This document shows positions 22,993-31,509 of a DNA stretch of 32,806 bases, piece after piece. Source of the stretch: Armatimonadota bacterium (GTDB lineage Bacteria; Armatimonadota; Fimbriimonadia; Fimbriimonadales; Fimbriimonadaceae); NCBI GenBank assembly GCA_018268255.1, contig JAFDWX010000002.1, positions 242,859 through 275,664 of the forward strand. Direction: 5' to 3'. The translations under genes and the position numbers were made by a program. Under the pieces are notes generated by a model that was given only the letters and a program-made list of their open reading frames with translations, did not search any database and was not told the origin of the DNA. The stretch's first letter is position 1, and each line of letters starts with the position of its first letter.

Positions 22993-25180
22993 ATGCGCCG
23001 AAACCGCGTAGGCGCAGGGAATTCAGCACGACAGATACGCTGCTGAAAGCCATTGCTCCTGCGGCCAGCATCGGATTGAGTTTGCCCAGCGCCGCCAGCG
23101 GGATCATCACGACGTTGTAACCAAATGCCCATGCCAAGTTCCACTTAATGGTGTTGAGCGTGGCCTGAGAGAGCCGGATCGCAAGAGGCACGCCTCGAAG
23201 GTCAGACCGCAGAAGTGTGATGTCAGCAGTTTCCATCGCGACGTCTGTTCCTCGGCCCATGGCGATCCCTAGGTCGGCTTGCGCCAGGGCTGGGGCATCG
23301 TTGATGCCATCTCCAACCATCGCTACGGACCCCGATTTCTGATGTTTCTCGACAATTTGAGCCTTTTGCACCGGGAGTACTCTTGCTTCAATCTCCTGGA
23401 TGCCTACCGCTTCGGCAACAGCCTTGGCTGCAGCAAGCTGGTCGCCCGTCACCATCACGGGGGTGACGCCAAGGTTCACCAAATCGATGATTGCTTCTTC
23501 AGCGTGCTCAGCCACTACATCCGAAACTGCAATCACGAGAACCTTGTCGCTGGTCGATGCCATGACGACGGTTTTTCCTTGGCTCTCAAGGGTTCGAACC
23601 TGCTCCGCGACTCCTTCATCGGGCACGACGAGTGCCTTTTGGACCCATTCTGGCCTACCAACCCAAACTGGAAAGCCATTGACCCTCCCGGAAACTCCCT
23701 GGCCCTGGTCCACTCTGAACTTCTCGACGGGATGGATGGGAAGATGGCGAGCCTTGGCCTCGCGAACAATTGCGCGTCCGATCGGGTGTTCGCTCAGCGA
23801 TTCCAAACTTGCCGTCGCAGACAGGGCTTCTGATTCTGACCACGCTCCAAAGATCAGCAAGTCAATGACTCTTGGCTTTCCTTCGGTCAAAGTGCCCGTC
23901 TTATCCATCAGGGCGGTGGATACGTGCGCCGCGCGTTCCAATGCAGATCCGTCCTTAATCAAAATTCCGAGTTCTGCTCCTCGACCGGTCCCGACCATCA
24001 GCGCGGTTGGTGTCGCCAATCCCAGCGCGCAAGGACACGCGATCACGAGCACCGCAACTGCAGCGAGCCATCCTTGCGATCCAAGAGACCCGCTCAATCC
24101 ATGAGCCACTGCAGTGAGCACGGCAAGCCCAATCACGACAGGGACAAAAATCGAGGAGACCTTATCTGCAAGGCTTTGCATGGGAGCCTTGGAGCCTTGC
24201 GCGCGCTGGACCATCGCAGCGATTTGGGCCAGCATGGTTTCGGAACCCACCTTCTTCGCAACAAACACGAATGATCCTTCTTCGTTGACGGTGCCGCCCG
24301 TCACTGTGTCCCCGGGCGCTTTGTGAACCGCCATGGGTTCGCCCGTTACCATCGATTCATCAACGTGGGAGTCGCCTTCCAGAATCTCTCCATCGACCGG
24401 GATTCGCTCACCAGGACGTACTCGGATTCGCATTCCGGCCCTAACTCGTCCTATCTGGGTGAGATTTTCTGTTCCGTCCTGAGCCAGGACGCTCGCTTCT
24501 TTGGGAGCAAGATCCATCAGAGCTCGAATGGCATCGGACATGCGACTTTTCGCACGGGCCTCCATGTAGCGACCCAACAAGATGAGGGTAACGATGACTC
24601 CGCCAGTCTCGAAGTAGATATTTTCGCTGAGGAGGTGAGGGTTTCCCCAAAAGCGGAAAAGCGCAACAACCGAGTAAGCCCAAGCGGCAAGGGTCCCCAT
24701 TGCCACAAGAGTGTCCATGGTTGTGGAGAAGTGTTTGAGAGCCTTTGTTGCGGAAACAAAGAAGCCACGTCCGCACCAGAAAATTACGAACGTCGCTAAG
24801 GCGAAGAGGACGACGTTGACCCAGTCGGAGCGCACGTGCCAGGCCATTGAGATCACGACAAGCGGAATTGTTGCCGCCGCGGCTGCGATCAGGTTCGAAC
24901 GAAGTGGACCGAGTTCACTCCTGTGAACATGGGGTTCATCATCCTCTCGTACCACCTCCGCGCCGTATCCGGCCGCAATAACGCTGGACTCTAGCGTTTC
25001 GGGAGTCGTTGCATCGTCGTGGACGACGGTAGCCTCATGGGTGGCGAAATTGACCGACGCAGAAGATACGCCGACTTGCTTCGCCAGCGCCTTTTCAACC
25101 CTGCGCACGCACGAAGCGCAGGTCATACCCTCAATTCGCAGAATGGTCTCGGATGCGGACTTCTGCGGCTCGGAGGTCAT
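22973..25180 (-). CDS. copA: Copper-translocating P1B-type ATPase
   Basis: This 735-residue membrane pump exports Cu(I). One N-terminal heavy-metal-associated domain has GMTCASC (Cys21, Cys24). Membrane segments follow, then the actuator loop with MVTGEPM, the ion-binding CPC in [21 protein letters not shown], the phosphorylation site DKTGTLTEG, the P1B-specific SEHPIG and the hinge [22 protein letters not shown]. The final membrane pair contains [10 protein letters not shown] and [15 protein letters not shown], typical of CopA. The start codon overlaps the stop of the upstream chaperone (ATGA), so the two are translationally coupled. Silver transport is also possible; zinc or cadmium is less likely because of CPC plus the YN and MxxSS motifs. 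Confidence 0.95.
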   Translation of the reverse strand: MTSEPQKSASETILRIEGMTCASCVRRVEKALAKQVGVSSASVNFATHEATVVHDDATTPETLESSVIAAGYGAEVVREDDEPHVHRSELGPLRSNLIAAAAATIPLVVISMAWHVRSDWVNVVLFALATFVIFWCGRGFFVSATKALKHFSTTMDTLVAMGTLAAWAYSVVALFRFWGNPHLLSENIYFETGGVIVTLILLGRYMEARAKSRMSDAIRALMDLAPKEASVLAQDGTENLTQIGRVRAGMRIRVRPGERIPVDGEILEGDSHVDESMVTGEPMAVHKAPGDTVTGGTVNEEGSFVFVAKKVGSETMLAQIAAMVQRAQGSKAPMQSLADKVSSIFVPVVIGLAVLTAVAHGLSGSLGSQGWLAAVAVLVIACPCALGLATPTALMVGTGRGAELGILIKDGSALERAAHVSTALMDKTGTLTEGKPRVIDLLIFGAWSESEALSATASLESLSEHPIGRAIVREAKARHLPIHPVEKFRVDQGQGVSGRVNGFPVWVGRPEWVQKALVVPDEGVAEQVRTLESQGKTVVMASTSDKVLVIAVSDVVAEHAEEAIIDLVNLGVTPVMVTGDQLAAAKAVAEAVGIQEIEARVLPVQKAQIVEKHQKSGSVAMVGDGINDAPALAQADLGIAMGRGTDVAMETADITLLRSDLRGVPLAIRLSQATLNTIKWNLAWAFGYNVVMIPLAALGKLNPMLAAGAMAFSSVSVVLNSLRLRGFGASRHAGA

Positions 25181-25383
25181 TTCAGTGACGCCTGATAACC
25201 TTCTTCTTCGATAGCCTGGATTGCTTTCGACGAATCCACCCCGGAAACCGTGGCGGAACCATTTTCCAGATCGACGCTGATTTGCGTTGCACCCGGAAGA
25301 GCTTCCAGAGCTTTCCGCACGTGTTCAACGCAGTGAGAGCAGGACATTCCAGCTACATTGAGTTCAACAGTAGATGAGGACAT
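25177..25383 (-). CDS. copZ: Copper chaperone, single heavy-metal-associated domain
   Basis: This 68-residue HMA domain has the metal-binding GMSCSHC (Cys15, Cys18) and the usual beta-alpha-beta-beta-alpha-beta pattern ending [10 protein letters not shown]. It delivers Cu(I) to the ATPase encoded directly downstream, whose start overlaps its stop by four bases. The 262-base region upstream (25384-25645), shared with the divergent cytochrome gene, is AT-rich; I could not identify a CsoR or CueR operator with confidence. Confidence 0.93.
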   Translation of the reverse strand: MSSSTVELNVAGMSCSHCVEHVRKALEALPGATQISVDLENGSATVSGVDSSKAIQAIEEEGYQASLK

Positions 25384-25645
25384 TGACTATTTATACGTGA
25401 TCAGACCGACCGGTCCTTTGCAAATAGCCCAATTCATCTTCCATTCCTAGCAAACTGTACGCGAATTTATTGATTTTGAAAGGGAATTGTCTCGACTTGG
25501 CGAATCGGACTGAAGTACCTGGATCGTCTCAAAAACTAGAATGTTGACTCAGGCGACGATTGTTTGACGAAAATCGTGCAAGCCTCGAGCGATTAAAGCG
25601 GCGCAACGGCAAAGGAGCCCCATGCGCTGGCAAGGAAACTGACCA

Positions 25646-27157
25646 ATGAAACGAAGATTGCCGGCAATTTTCTACAACCCGATCACTTTATTCGGAATGA
25701 CCTGGGCGCTGGTCATGTTCATCCTCACTCTGGTCCTCATTGCGATGGACCTTTTTGGAGGATTCTCCAATAACTACAGCGGAATCATCACGTACCTGAT
25801 TCTCCCTAGCCTGATGTTCTTCGGTGTCTTCATCGGCATCATCGGATTGATTCGAGCTCGCAAGAAGCAGAAAAAGGGCGAGATTCCGGAAGAACTCCCC
25901 ATCATCGATCTGAACAAACCCAAACACCGCGCGACGGTCACCTCCGTTGCGGTCGGGGGCTTGGTGCTGATGGCACTTTCCGGTTTTGGCAGCTACAAGG
26001 GTTACGAATACACCGAAACGGTCCAGTTCTGCGGAACAACCTGTCACAGCTTAATGGAGCCGGAGTACACGGCATACCAAGCATCTCCGCACGCACGCGT
26101 GACATGCGCGGGATGCCATATCGGTTCGGGCGTCGACTATTATGTAAAGTCGAAGCTATCGGGCTCCTATCAGGTTTATTCAACCATCTTCAACAAATAC
26201 GAGCGACCGATCAAAACTCCCATCGCGAATCTTCGCCCGGCTAAGGAAACCTGCGAACAGTGTCACTGGCCCAAAAAGTTCTTTGCCGAGAAGTTGCTGA
26301 CCCACAACTACTACCTATCGGATGAGCAGAACTCCGAAGTTTCGCTTTCCATGTTGATCAAAATCGGCGGTGGAGACGGCAACGAGGCCCAAGGCATCCA
26401 TGCCCACATGTATCTCAACTCGACGATGACCTACATCGCCTCAGACTACGAGCGACAGAACATCCCCTACGTCGAGATGAAGGACAAGAGTGGCAAGGTG
26501 ACCATCTATCGTGATCCGGAGGCAAAGTTCACGGATGCTGATATCGCCAAGGGCGAGCGACGAACCGTGGACTGCATCGACTGCCACAATCGTCCGACCC
26601 ATATCTTCAATCCGCCAGATCGATCGGTCAATAAAGCTCTCAGTTCGGGTGCCATCGACAAGACAATTCCAGAAATTAAGAGCAAGGCGGTCGAAGTTCT
26701 GAACGCTTCCTACAAGACTCCCGTTGAGGCGACGGACAAGATTGCCACGGAGCTTAAGAAGTACTACCAGGAGACCTATGCTGACTTCATGAAAGAAGGA
26801 GCAGGGAAGCTTGATGCTGCGATCAAAGCAGTGCAAGGCATCTATCGACAGAACTTCTTCCCGATCATGAAGACGGACTGGCGGTCGCACTACGACAACC
26901 TGGACCACATGCACAACAACGGATGCTTCCGGTGCCATAACGACCGTCTGAAAACCGACACGGGCAAGGTCATCAGCAAGAACTGCAACACCTGCCACAA
27001 GTTCGTGGAAATCAAAAAGGACGGTGTGGTGAAGTCCGATTACAAGGGATTGGCTTTTGACCACCCGATGGATGTCGGCGACGAGTGGAAAACCACGCCG
27101 TGCAAAGACTGCCACGGTCCAGAACAGCCTGAAGAGCCGGAACCGGCCGCGAAGTAG
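25646..27157 (+). CDS. Membrane-anchored seven-heme NapC/NirT-type cytochrome c
   Basis: This 503-residue protein has three N-terminal hydrophobic segments (about 14-36, 44-68, 96-114) with a charged loop (RARKKQKKGE) between the second and third, and a large exported domain. Seven heme-attachment motifs are visible: CGTTCH (129), CAGCH (154), CEQCH (203), CIDCH (310), CFRCH (427), CNTCH (447) and CKDCH (486). The first has three residues between the cysteines. The first heme region resembles NapC/NirT/NrfH quinol dehydrogenases, which pass electrons from membrane quinol to exported reductases. The redox partner is not in the window. AAGGA lies about 10 bases before the ATG. Its neighbours give no clear terminal acceptor. 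Confidence 0.85.
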   Translation: MKRRLPAIFYNPITLFGMTWALVMFILTLVLIAMDLFGGFSNNYSGIITYLILPSLMFFGVFIGIIGLIRARKKQKKGEIPEELPIIDLNKPKHRATVTSVAVGGLVLMALSGFGSYKGYEYTETVQFCGTTCHSLMEPEYTAYQASPHARVTCAGCHIGSGVDYYVKSKLSGSYQVYSTIFNKYERPIKTPIANLRPAKETCEQCHWPKKFFAEKLLTHNYYLSDEQNSEVSLSMLIKIGGGDGNEAQGIHAHMYLNSTMTYIASDYERQNIPYVEMKDKSGKVTIYRDPEAKFTDADIAKGERRTVDCIDCHNRPTHIFNPPDRSVNKALSSGAIDKTIPEIKSKAVEVLNASYKTPVEATDKIATELKKYYQETYADFMKEGAGKLDAAIKAVQGIYRQNFFPIMKTDWRSHYDNLDHMHNNGCFRCHNDRLKTDTGKVISKNCNTCHKFVEIKKDGVVKSDYKGLAFDHPMDVGDEWKTTPCKDCHGPEQPEEPEPAAK

Positions 27158-27170
27158 TTTGTCGCCCAGA

Positions 27171-27210
27171 GTAGTCCCTCTCAGTTGCATCGTGCACTGA
27201 GGGGGACTAC
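27171..27210. terminator. Long hairpin between the convergent cytochrome and Ro-protein genes
   Basis: GTAGTCCCTCTCAGT (27171-27185) pairs with ACTGAGGGGGACTAC (27196-27210) over 15 positions with one G-U. It sits between two convergent stops, 13 and 10 bases away. There is no T-run on either side, so it may end transcription inefficiently or protect mRNA 3' ends. Confidence 0.6.
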
Positions 27211-27220
27211 CCATGCCTCC

Positions 27221-28786
27221 CTATCCGACCGCGAACTCCCGAAGGGCCGTCGGGATCGACGCGTCGAAACCGACGAGGTCCAGCATCCCAGCATCAGCCG
27301 GATCGGCGATGGAAAACTCCGTCGCCGTCATTCCCACCACCGCCAACTTGGCGTCGATCCCCATCTTCTGCCGATACATCTCCAGTGCCTGTTTGGGATG
27401 CATCTTGCCGTACCAGGTTTCGTTATCCGTGTAGACCACGAATAGGTCCACTGCGATCCTCTGACGGGTCGCGTAGATCATCGGCAACGCGCAGTCGGTT
27501 CCTCCGAAGTTCATGCTTCGCGTTTCCTCGAGCGCTTCCTGCAAGGTTGAGCGTCCGGTTACGTTCAACGGGCGGAAGTCATGGGCGAACGCCATAGGGA
27601 TCGCCCCGTTCTCCGTCTTAAGTGCTGCCATCAGCATCGCCGCTGCGCCTTCAGCGCAAGTTATCCCGGTCGGCATCAACCAAGACATCGAACCCGAAAC
27701 GTCCAGGCCGAGCATAGTTCTCTTGCCGGTCGGCTCGATGTTCGCAAATGCCAAATAGAACGCTGCTTCCAGAGCCTCGACGACTTTTTGTACCGGTGCC
27801 CACGTGCCGTGTCCGCGCAGTCCTCGCCCGGATTGGTACGTCCGCAGCGCCATGAGCACCGATACAGGGTGAACGCGCGCCGAGCGGAGCCACTCCTGGT
27901 CCGCCAGGCGATCGCAAACGATCCGTGCGGCCTTCGAGTTGCACACCAAGAGCCCGACCTTGGACATATTTCCCAGGTTGCGAATCATTGCCGTCAGGGG
28001 CATATCCTCCAGCAACGCCTCCCAGACTTCCGGATCTCGCAGCAATTCGGTCGGAACTGCTTCGCGGGGAAGCCTGTGAGCTCGAATCAGACGAGCAGCC
28101 TCATCAGGATCATTCACCGTCTTCAGGAGAGTGGAAGCTTCGAGCTGGGGGTTGGGACCCGCCAGCTCCCCGTCCACCATCCACTTGAACAAGGCTCGGT
28201 GCTCAGCTGAGATCGGCTTGGGGTGCGCCAGACGCAGCAAGTCTCTGCCGGACCAACCATTGCGATTCTGATACTTGATCGCCTGGTAGGTCAGCTTGCC
28301 AACCGGCATGGTGCTGAACCAATCTCCGATTGCGCGACGCAGACCACGTCCCCAGCCCCGCAGGCTCTGTACCTGCTCGCAAAACTCATAGAGTTGCGAG
28401 GCGGTTCGGCAAACCTGGGGCACGGCTGCGAGGGCAGCCCGACGGGTTTCTAAATTCCCGATCGAGGCGGCCAACGCGAGCACGAACGATGCTGGTGCAG
28501 TCTTAGGGGCTCGCCCGGCGTCACTGATCTCGACCACACGCTGCACGACCGAAACACCGTCCGCCTCAATGAGCTTTGCGGCATTCTGGGCGTTGTCCAG
28601 CGCGAGTGGCGCTTCGCGGACATAGAAGGTTCCTCCTTCGGTGCCGAGAATCAGGAACCGGTCAAGCATCTTCCACTCATCCAGGCTGTAAACAAAGCCG
28701 CCCTCACTATTAGGCACTTGCTTTGCTCCCGGAATCGGGACTTGCTGAGGAGTCTGCTCTCCGCTATAAAGTTCTGCGTAGTTCAT
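27221..28786 (-). CDS. rsr: TROVE-domain Ro/Rsr protein with vWA domain
   Basis: This 521-residue protein is homologous to the Ro60 autoantigen and bacterial Rsr. A HEAT-repeat TROVE ring (about 25-340) contains GGFVYSLDEWKMLDRFLILGTEGGTFY, DGVSVVQRVVEISDAGRAPK and LPREAVPTELLRDPEVWEALL. The C-terminal von Willebrand A domain has a full MIDAS: DVSGS (362-366), Thr in NFGGTDCALPM and Asp in VVYTDNETW. Ro proteins bind Y RNAs on the outside of the ring and damaged or misfolded RNA ends inside; in Deinococcus, Rsr and Y RNA attach to PNPase. A strong Shine-Dalgarno (AAGGTGA) lies 9 bases before the ATG. The Y RNA candidate lies 296 bases upstream on the same strand. Confidence 0.95.
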   Translation of the reverse strand: MNYAELYSGEQTPQQVPIPGAKQVPNSEGGFVYSLDEWKMLDRFLILGTEGGTFYVREAPLALDNAQNAAKLIEADGVSVVQRVVEISDAGRAPKTAPASFVLALAASIGNLETRRAALAAVPQVCRTASQLYEFCEQVQSLRGWGRGLRRAIGDWFSTMPVGKLTYQAIKYQNRNGWSGRDLLRLAHPKPISAEHRALFKWMVDGELAGPNPQLEASTLLKTVNDPDEAARLIRAHRLPREAVPTELLRDPEVWEALLEDMPLTAMIRNLGNMSKVGLLVCNSKAARIVCDRLADQEWLRSARVHPVSVLMALRTYQSGRGLRGHGTWAPVQKVVEALEAAFYLAFANIEPTGKRTMLGLDVSGSMSWLMPTGITCAEGAAAMLMAALKTENGAIPMAFAHDFRPLNVTGRSTLQEALEETRSMNFGGTDCALPMIYATRQRIAVDLFVVYTDNETWYGKMHPKQALEMYRQKMGIDAKLAVVGMTATEFSIADPADAGMLDLVGFDASIPTALREFAVG

Positions 28787-29081
28787 CGATTCTCTTCACC
28801 TTCCTTGTTCGATTTGGTTTTGTTCTCAGGTCATCTCTTAATCGCTAACTTGCTCACCTTTAGTTAAGGCTTCGCCGCCCTTCTGATGCTTTAGCACCAA
28901 AAGGTTAATGATTTAAGAATCCATCTAGGCAAGAACTTGCGACGGCAGTGGTCAACCTGTGGGAGACCTATCGTTGTTTGGCTTGATAACCGTCCACAAA
29001 CGGCCCAGATGAAATTGCGTCCCTTGCCGCACGATGCGACTCAGGCTAAATTGTCTCAATCTTGGTGACCCGACAGATTTC
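28787..29081. other. Gene-free leader region between the Ro gene and the Y RNA candidate
   Basis: The 295 bases upstream of the Ro gene hold no convincing gene. Small hairpins are visible on the minus strand (GCAAG-TT-CTTGC near 28930-28941; CCGT-TTGTGG-ACGG near 28990-29003). These could be part of a joint transcript with the Y RNA or a Ro-gene leader. No promoter could be picked with confidence. Confidence 0.4.
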
Positions 29082-29205
29082 TTCTCGGATAAGGGCTGGA
29101 CTAGGTGTTTGCCTTCGACCACTCGGCCACTGCTCCAAGTTGCCTCAGAACAGGCGGGATTCGAACCCGCGAACGATAGATAACCTAAATCCGACGACCC
29201 GAGAA
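29082..29205 (-). ncRNA. Y RNA candidate with a circularly permuted tRNA-like module
   Basis: On the minus strand the order is as follows. Outer stem TTCTCGG (29205-29199) pairs perfectly with CCGAGAA (29088-29082). Inner stem GGATTTAGGT (29192-29183) pairs with ACCTAGTCC (29106-29098), with one bulged base. The T-arm is GCGGG-TTCGAAT-CCCGC (29170-29154). Acceptor strands CTGTTCT (29153-29147) and GGAGCAG (29136-29130) pair over 7 positions across a 10-base cap loop. The D-arm is GCC-loop-GGC (29127-29111) with a Ser/Leu-type AGTGGTCGAA. This is a tRNA with its acceptor ends joined and its anticodon stem opened into a long helix, which is the known architecture of bacterial Y RNAs. It lies next to the Ro gene, the expected partner. 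Exact ends are inferred. Confidence 0.8.
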
Positions 29206-29610
29206 TGATGGCTATGAACGTGGACGAGAGGTTCGGCTGCCTTGAGTCGAGTATGAGTCGATAACACAACCGATTCGGCCCACGAAAAGGCCATTGTTTG
29301 TCTTTGAGAGGAGAGGAACGCTCTCCTGGGTCTCTTTCAAGTTCACCCAGGGAGCTGTAGAAGCTTTACCTGGACTACGACGCCGAACTGATCGATGTTG
29401 GATTGGTGTAGCCTGCTTGGGCGTCAAATCCTACTTTCGTACTTCGTTCCATAGTTTTTTCAGAGGTTGTTCACCTCTTGGACCTTATTATCGCACAACA
29501 GTTCCATATTCTGTCAAGTGGATTGTGCAAAAAGTCCTAAACTACTTAATGGATAGTGATCCTGAGTTTCTGAGACTTCAGCCTGCGGCAGGTACAATCT
29601 GACTTCATTC
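29206..29610. other. Gene-free region with tandem hairpins upstream of mnmG
   Basis: No protein gene was supported in these 405 bases. GGCC-loop-GGCC (29277-29292), GGAGAG/CTCTCC (29310-29326) and CCTGGGT/ACCCAGG (29325-29351) form adjacent hairpins, and AGAGGT/ACCTCT (29463-29479) makes a fourth. The region may contain a structured RNA or part of a longer Y RNA precursor. Its role is unknown. Confidence 0.4.
29593..29598 (+). promoter_or_regulatory. Possible -10 element of mnmG
   Basis: TACAAT ends 12 bases before the mnmG ATG. If used, the mRNA leader would be only about 5-8 bases, which agrees with the lack of a Shine-Dalgarno. No good -35 hexamer was found. Confidence 0.35.
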
Positions 29611-31509
29611 ATGGGTTACGAAGTGATTGTCGTGGGAGCCGGGCACGCCGGTATTGAAGCCGCTCTTGCAGCCGCAAGAATGGGCCGAAAGACCCTCTGC
29701 ATCACCCTTCGGCTGGATCGCATCGGACACCTTCCTTGCAACTGCAGCATCGGTGGTCCGGCAAAGGGCCATATCGCGCGGGAGGTGGACGCCCTCGGTG
29801 GACAAATGGGTGTCGCTACGGACTACACCCTGACCCATTTGCGGCGAGTCGGGACCGGGTCTGGTCCAGCGGTCCAAACTCTGCGCGCGCACGTCTGCAA
29901 AACCGCCTATCCAGCCTATATGCAGAGGATTTTGGAGACCGAGCCCAATCTGGAATTGCTGGAAGGCAGGGTCGAGACCATTTTGCGCAAGTCGGAGCGG
30001 GTGACGGGCGTCGTCGCGCTGGCGACTGGATCGACGTCACCGATCACTTTTGAAGCCCGATCCGTTGTCCTCACAACGGGCACTTTCCTGAACGGACTCT
30101 GCCACCAGGGCCAAGAGAAAACAGTAGCAGCTCGCCATGGCGACGAAGCAGTATCGGGGGTTTCTACCTTCTTGAACGAAATCGGAGTCCGGCTCCGAAG
30201 GTTCAAGACCGGAACTACTCCGCGAATTGCGCTTTCTTCGGTTGCTCTCGATCGGACTGAAATCCAGCCATCCGAAGATGCTGGGCCGTTTAGCTACCTC
30301 CACGATCATCACTTTGCCACCCGAGAGCTTTTCCCATGCTGGCAAACAATGACCACCAACGACACTCACGATATTCTTCGCCAAAATTTGCACCAGAGCG
30401 CGATGTACAGCGGGCAAATCGAAGGTGTCGGACCACGGTACTGTCCCAGCGTCGAGGACAAAATTGTTCGGTTTGCGAGCAAAGACTCCCATCCGATTTT
30501 TCTGGAAAAGGAAGAGTGGGATGGTGAATCGGTCTATGTCCAGGGCTTTTCAACCAGCATGCCAGCGGATGTGCAACTGGAGGCGCTGCGGACGATCCCT
30601 GGCTTGGAAAATGTGGAGATGCTCCGTCCTGGCTATGCGGTCGAATACGACATGGCAGACCCACTCCAACTCACCTCAACGCTGATGAGCAAGCAACTGG
30701 AAGGGCTGTTCTTGGCCGGTCAGCTTAATGGGACCAGTGGGTACGAGGAAGCCGCAGGGCAGGGAATTGTGGCCGGAATCAACGCCGCCCAGTACTCGAT
30801 CTCGGCGGAAACCGTTCGGTTCCCACGTGATAACAGCTTTATCGGAGTGATGATCGACGACTTGGTTACCAAGGGTGTTGAAGATCCCTATCGGATGCTC
30901 ACCGCACGAGCCGAGCATCGCCTGCTGCTCCGAAACGATAACGCGGACCAGCGTCTCACCCCCATCGCTCGCCAGTTGGGTACTTGCGATGAGAAGCGTT
31001 GGGTGCGGTTCCAAGCAAAGATGGACGCGATTTCGAGGACTCAGGAGCATCTCGAATCCCTCGCCGTCAACAATACTCACACGGAGCATCTCGATTCTCT
31101 GGGAACGGCTGGGGTGAAGAATAGAACCAATTTGTTCGAACTCCTTCGGAGACCTGAAGTTGACTTCGATCAATTAACCTCATTGGGCTACCAAGAAAAC
31201 CTCGGAAGCCTGACGGAACGGCAGCGCTTCGAGGTGCACGAGCAACTCAAGCTAGCAGCGGTCTATGAGGGGTACATCCAGATCCAAGAACGCCAAGCGC
31301 TGCAACAGCGCAAGCTCGATAACGTCAAAATACCTAACGGATTTGACTACGCTTTGCTTCGAGGGCTGAGTTTTGAGAGCATTGACAAGCTTTCTCGGCA
31401 CCGACCTGAAAATGCGGGACAGGCATCGCGCATTCCCGGAATTCGACCCACCGACGTGGCGCTGCTTGCGGGATACCTTCAGCAGAGCCAGAGAAGCGAT
31501 TCCGCTTAG
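29611..31509 (+). CDS. mnmG: tRNA uridine-5-carboxymethylaminomethyl modification enzyme MnmG (GidA)
   Basis: This 632-residue FAD-binding partner of MnmE modifies the wobble uridine of several tRNAs. [21 protein letters not shown] (about 5-25) is the FAD-binding GxGxx[27 protein letters not shown] is the family block containing the first conserved Cys, and [12 protein letters not shown] contains the second. [21 protein letters not shown] and the C-terminal [26 protein letters not shown] and [17 protein letters not shown] are typical. No Shine-Dalgarno is visible. The stop shares bases with the stop of the convergent HerA-like gene. MnmE is not in the window. Confidence 0.96.
   Translation: MGYEVIVVGAGHAGIEAALAAARMGRKTLCITLRLDRIGHLPCNCSIGGPAKGHIAREVDALGGQMGVATDYTLTHLRRVGTGSGPAVQTLRAHVCKTAYPAYMQRILETEPNLELLEGRVETILRKSERVTGVVALATGSTSPITFEARSVVLTTGTFLNGLCHQGQEKTVAARHGDEAVSGVSTFLNEIGVRLRRFKTGTTPRIALSSVALDRTEIQPSEDAGPFSYLHDHHFATRELFPCWQTMTTNDTHDILRQNLHQSAMYSGQIEGVGPRYCPSVEDKIVRFASKDSHPIFLEKEEWDGESVYVQGFSTSMPADVQLEALRTIPGLENVEMLRPGYAVEYDMADPLQLTSTLMSKQLEGLFLAGQLNGTSGYEEAAGQGIVAGINAAQYSISAETVRFPRDNSFIGVMIDDLVTKGVEDPYRMLTARAEHRLLLRNDNADQRLTPIARQLGTCDEKRWVRFQAKMDAISRTQEHLESLAVNNTHTEHLDSLGTAGVKNRTNLFELLRRPEVDFDQLTSLGYQENLGSLTERQRFEVHEQLKLAAVYEGYIQIQERQALQQRKLDNVKIPNGFDYALLRGLSFESIDKLSRHRPENAGQASRIPGIRPTDVALLAGYLQQSQRSDSA

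Noticed and set aside
29098-29192. Ordinary tRNA-Ser/Leu, or a permuted two-piece tmRNA
   Set aside because: The T-arm comes before the D-arm, so a normal cloverleaf is impossible. There is no CCA after the acceptor strand, no anticodon loop, and no tmRNA 5' consensus or tag ORF. The adjacent Ro gene favours Y RNA.
28952-29269. 105-codon minus-strand open frame covering the Y RNA candidate
   Set aside because: Its translation is simply the tRNA-like sequence read as protein (SNPACSEAT, WSSGRVVEGK are typical of frames crossing tRNA genes); no Shine-Dalgarno and no family match.
29294-29602. 102-codon plus-strand open frame before mnmG
   Set aside because: No recognisable domain, no Shine-Dalgarno, and it runs through several hairpins; composition is unlike the neighbouring proteins.
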